Positions 3,850 through 6,748 of a stretch of DNA of 6,748 nt are shown one piece after another. Numbering within the stretch: the stretch's first letter is position 1; every line of letters starts with the position of its first letter. Made by a program: the position numbers and the translations under genes. The notes under the pieces are model-generated. The model did not search any database, was not told the origin of the DNA, and saw nothing but the letters and a program-made list of their open reading frames with translations. Origin of the DNA: 66-474 sp035688305 (GTDB lineage Bacteria; Pseudomonadota; Gammaproteobacteria; Xanthomonadales; Rhodanobacteraceae); contig DASSNC010000055.1 in the NCBI GenBank assembly GCA_035688305.1, forward strand, positions 1-6,748, read 5' to 3'.

Positions 3850-6729
3850 TCACACCGTCAGTGGATTCGGCTTCTCGGGATCCAGCTTCCACTGCCTGAT
3901 CGCGCGGGCGACGTCCTGCGGGTTCATCGCGCCTTCGGCGGCGAGCGCGCTGATCGCGGCGTGTGCGATCCAGTAGCGGTCCACCTCGAAGAAGCCACGC
4001 AGGTGTTCGCGGGTGTCGGAGCGACCGTAGCCGTCGGTGCCGAGCACCACGTAACGCTTGCCCTGCGGCATGAACGCGCGGATCTGGTCGGCGTATTCGC
4101 GCACGTAGTCGGTGGCGGCGACCGCCGGGCCGTCGTGTTGCGACAGGCACTGCGTCACGTACGGCACGCGCTGGTCCTTCGTTTCCGGATGCAGGCGGTT
4201 CCAGCGCTCGCAGTCGAAGCCGTCGCGGCGCAGTTCGGAGAAGCTCGGGCACGACCACACGTCGGCCACCACGCCGAATTCCTGCTCCAGCAATTCGGCC
4301 GCGGCGATGCACTCGCGCAGGATCGTTCCCGAACCGAGCAACTGCACGCGCGGCGCCTTGCTTTTGCTCTTCTTCCGATCCCCGGTCCCCGGTCCCTGGT
4401 CCCCGCTCTTGCTCTTTCCAACCACGGCCTTCGCGCTTGCCTTCGTTTCGCGCGGATGCGGGCCGTCGGTTTCGGGCACGCGGCTGCCGCCCTGCTTGTC
4501 GGGCGAGGCCTGCGGGGTGGGCGATCCCGACGGCATCGGATGGTCGCCGTCGCGGAACAGGTACATGCCGCGGATGATGCCTTGCTCGCAGCCTTCGGGC
4601 ATGTCCGGATGCACGTAGTTCTCGTTCATCACGGTGACGTAGTAATACACGTCTTCCTGCTCGTGCAGCATGCGGCGGATGCCGTCCTGCAGGATCACCG
4701 CGACTTCGTAGGAGAACGTCGGGTCGTAGGCGCGGCAATTCGGGATGGTGCCCGCCATCAGGTGCGAGGAACCGTCCTCGTGCTGCAGGCCCTCGCCGTT
4801 CAGCGTCGTGCGCCCGGAGGTGCCGCCGATCAGGAACCCGCGCGCGCGCGAATCGCCCGCGGCCCAGGCGAGGTCGCCGACGCGCTGGAAGCCGAACATC
4901 GAGTAGTAGATGAAGAACGGCAGCATCGGCAGGTCCGAGACCGAATAGCTGGTGCTCGCCGCGATCCACGCCGAGATGCCGCCGGCCTCGCTGATGCCTT
5001 CCTGCAGCACCTGGCCGTTTTCGGCCTCGCGGTAGTACAGAAGTTGGTCGGCGTCCTGCGGGCGGTACTTCTGGCCTTCCGGCGTGTAGATGCCGATCTG
5101 CCGGAACATGCCTTCCATGCCGAAGGTGCGCGCCTCGTCGGCCACGATCGGCACCACGCGCGGGCCGACCTGCTTGTCGCGCAGCAGCAGGTTCATGCCG
5201 CGCACCAGCGCCATGGTCGTCGAGATTTCACGGTCGCCGGTGCCCTTGGTGATCGCGTCGAACGCTTTCAGGTCCGGCGCAGGCAGCGGGTTGCTGGCCT
5301 TGCGACGGCGATGCGGCAGGTATCCGCCCAGCGCCTTGCGACGCTCGTGCATGTATTCCACTTCCGGCGAATCCTTGCCGGGGTGGTAATACGGCACCGA
5401 CTCGATCTCTTCGCCTTCCAGCTTCGAATCGGGAATCGGGATGTTGAAGCGATCACGGAACACGCGAATCGCATCGTGGTGCATCTTCTTGGCCTGGTGC
5501 GCGATGTTCTGCGATTCGCCGGCCGCGCCCATGCCGTAGCCCTTGACGGTCTTGGCCAGAATCACCGTCGGCATGCCCTGCGTGTTCACCGCCGCGTGGT
5601 AGGCGGCGTACACCTTGTGCGGATCGTGGCCGCCGCGGTTCAGGCGCCACACGTCGTCGTCGGAGAGGTTGGCGACCATCGCCGCGGTCTCCGGGTATTT
5701 GCCGAAGAACTGCTCGCGCGTGTACTTGCCGCCGAATGCCTTGCAGGCCTGGTATTCGCCATCCACGGTTTCCATCATCAGCCTGCGCAGCACGCCCTTG
5801 GTGTCGCGCGCAAGAAGCGGATCCCAGTACGAGCCCCAGATCAATTTCAGAACGTTCCACTCGGCGCCGCGGAACACGCCTTCCAGTTCCTGGATGATCT
5901 TGCCGTTGCCACGCACCGGCCCGTCGAGCCGCTGCAGGTTGCAGTTGATGACGAAAATCAGGTTGTCGAGCTTCTCGCGCCCGGCCAGCGCGATTGCGCC
6001 CAGGGATTCCGGCTCATCCACCTCGCCGTCGCCCATGAAGCACCACACCTTGCGGTCGGTCTTGGGCATCAGGCCGCGGGCTTCCAGGTACTTCAGGAAT
6101 TGCGCCTGGTAGATCGCCTGGATCGGACCCAGCCCCATCGAGACGGTCGGCGTCTGCCAGTAGTCGGGCATCAGCCACGGATGCGGATAAGACGACAAAC
6201 CATGCCCGCCGACTTCCATGCGGAAGTTGTCGAGGCGATCCTCGTCGAAGCGGCCTTCCAGGTACGAACGCGCGTACAGGCCGGGGCTCGAATGACCCTG
6301 GTAGAAAATCAGGTCGCCCGGATGCTCTTCCGATGGCGCGCGCCAGAAGTGATTGAAGCCGACGTCGTAGAGCGTGGCCGAGGAGCCGAAGCTCGCGATG
6401 TGGCCGCCGAGTTCGCCCGGCCGGCGGTTGGCGCGCACCACCATCGCCATCGCGTTCCAGCGGATCAACGAGCGGATGCGCCATTCCATCGCCGCATCGC
6501 CCGGCGACTTCGCCTCCAGGTGCGGCGGGATCGTGTTGATGTATTCGGTGGTCGGCGAAAACGGCAGGTGCCCGCCCGCGCGACGGGTTTCGTCCACCAT
6601 CTTCTCCAGCAACTGGTGCGCGCGATCGGTGCCCTCGGCGTTGATCACCGCGTCAATGGATTCGATCCACTCGCGGGTTTCGGTGGGATCGGGATCAACA
6701 TCCAGGATTTCGCGGGTCAGGTCGTTCAT
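3850..6729 (-). CDS. aceE: Pyruvate dehydrogenase E1 component, homodimeric type
   Basis: This is the thiamine-diphosphate-dependent E1 of the cytoplasmic pyruvate dehydrogenase complex: it decarboxylates pyruvate and acetylates the lipoyl groups of E2. The protein is 959 residues and co-linear with E. coli AceE (about 887) from end to end. The cofactor motif is present as G-D-G at 233-235 and N-C-N-L-Q at 262-266, giving metal ligands D234, N264 and Q266. The active-site histidine in I-A-H-Q is H411 (E. coli H407), and the L-G-G-H and Q-G-H-S-S-P-G loops are also intact. The C terminus (N-P-L-T-V) aligns with the E. coli end, so the neighbouring R-M cassette did not truncate it. The extra length is almost all one insert of about 63 residues (729-791) at the start of the C-terminal domain. 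The start is the ATG at 6729, preceded by GAGGAT. E2 and E3 genes, if linked, lie outside the window. GC is about 70% in a counted line. Confidence 0.97.
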   Translation of the reverse strand: MNDLTREILDVDPDPTETREWIESIDAVINAEGTDRAHQLLEKMVDETRRAGGHLPFSPTTEYINTIPPHLEAKSPGDAAMEWRIRSLIRWNAMAMVVRANRRPGELGGHIASFGSSATLYDVGFNHFWRAPSEEHPGDLIFYQGHSSPGLYARSYLEGRFDEDRLDNFRMEVGGHGLSSYPHPWLMPDYWQTPTVSMGLGPIQAIYQAQFLKYLEARGLMPKTDRKVWCFMGDGEVDEPESLGAIALAGREKLDNLIFVINCNLQRLDGPVRGNGKIIQELEGVFRGAEWNVLKLIWGSYWDPLLARDTKGVLRRLMMETVDGEYQACKAFGGKYTREQFFGKYPETAAMVANLSDDDVWRLNRGGHDPHKVYAAYHAAVNTQGMPTVILAKTVKGYGMGAAGESQNIAHQAKKMHHDAIRVFRDRFNIPIPDSKLEGEEIESVPYYHPGKDSPEVEYMHERRKALGGYLPHRRRKASNPLPAPDLKAFDAITKGTGDREISTTMALVRGMNLLLRDKQVGPRVVPIVADEARTFGMEGMFRQIGIYTPEGQKYRPQDADQLLYYREAENGQVLQEGISEAGGISAWIAASTSYSVSDLPMLPFFIYYSMFGFQRVGDLAWAAGDSRARGFLIGGTSGRTTLNGEGLQHEDGSSHLMAGTIPNCRAYDPTFSYEVAVILQDGIRRMLHEQEDVYYYVTVMNENYVHPDMPEGCEQGIIRGMYLFRDGDHPMPSGSPTPQASPDKQGGSRVPETDGPHPRETKASAKAVVGKSKSGDQGPGTGDRKKSKSKAPRVQLLGSGTILRECIAAAELLEQEFGVVADVWSCPSFSELRRDGFDCERWNRLHPETKDQRVPYVTQCLSQHDGPAVAATDYVREYADQIRAFMPQGKRYVVLGTDGYGRSDTREHLRGFFEVDRYWIAHAAISALAAEGAMNPQDVARAIRQWKLDPEKPNPLTV
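4357..4545 (-). other. In-frame low-complexity insert in aceE (residues 729-791)
   Basis: About 63 residues separate M-Y-L-F-R-D-G (722-728) from A-P-R-V-Q-L-L-G-S-G (from 792); in E. coli AceE the same join is under ten residues. The insert is rich in Gly, Ser, Pro, Lys and Asp, with no hydrophobic core, ending in K-S-K-S-G-D-Q-G-P-G-T-G-D-R-K-K-S-K-S-K. It is probably a disordered linker at the start of the C-terminal domain, away from the cofactor site. The remaining protein is about 896 residues, normal for the family. Confidence 0.82.
4379..4406. repeat. Heptanucleotide tandem repeat, four units of TCCCCGG
   Basis: Units in order are TCCCCGG, TCCCCGG, TCCCTGG, TCCCCGC (minus strand: GGGGACC type). 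It lies inside the aceE insert, and since seven is not a multiple of three the units are read in successive frames, giving G-D-Q-G-P-G-T-G-D. Similar Ser/Lys-coding stretches (CTTTTGCTCTTCTTCC and CTTGCTCTTTCC) lie on both sides. Confidence 0.8.
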
Positions 6730-6734
6730 GGCAC

Positions 6735-6740
6735 ATCCTC
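6735..6740 (-). promoter_or_regulatory. Ribosome binding site of aceE
   Basis: On the minus strand GAGGAT lies five bases before the ATG at 6729, a strong site that fixes the start. The promoter lies beyond the window. Confidence 0.7.
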
Positions 6741-6748
6741 AAACCGAT

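Noticed and set aside
3770..4969. Minus-strand open frame of 399 codons overlapping aceE in another frame
   Set aside because: Arg-rich shadow with no domain, while aceE is conserved across the same bases.

Overview
The window is high-GC bacterial chromosome interrupted by a compact, lower-GC restriction-modification (R-M) cassette. The last gene encodes a homodimeric-type pyruvate dehydrogenase E1 (AceE), which points to a proteobacterium. A long low-complexity insert in AceE that carries a GGGACCG-type heptanucleotide repeat recalls the Xanthomonadaceae/Rhodanobacteraceae (Lysobacterales). That placement is an inference from memory of such genomes, not something the sequence proves.

Layout from left to right: (1) the 3' part of an MFS transporter gene, plus strand, cut by the window edge; (2) a type II R-M cassette at 1115-3843, with a restriction endonuclease gene and its small XRE-type controller (C) gene forming a minus-strand operon, and a gamma-type N6-adenine DNA methyltransferase gene reading away from it on the plus strand; (3) aceE, minus strand, complete, with its ribosome binding site at the right edge.

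The 99-base gap between the C and methyltransferase start codons (2215-2313) holds all the visible regulation. It contains a C-box-like GACT-ATG-AGTC at 2284-2294, two further perfect inverted repeats, and candidate promoter elements for both directions. The likely logic is that of C-controlled R-M systems: the methyltransferase is made first and protects the host, C protein builds up, binds the box, activates the C-R operon and represses the methyltransferase.

The cassette sits between the stop codons of two host genes that point towards each other. It leaves 13 bases after the transporter and 6 bases after aceE, with no room for terminators in either gap. This fits acquisition of the R-M genes at the junction of two convergent host genes. 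The R-M architecture is of a known kind. The less ordinary points are the E-x-E endonuclease active site, the packed divergent control region, the terminator-free boundaries, and the repeat-bearing insert of about 63 residues in AceE.
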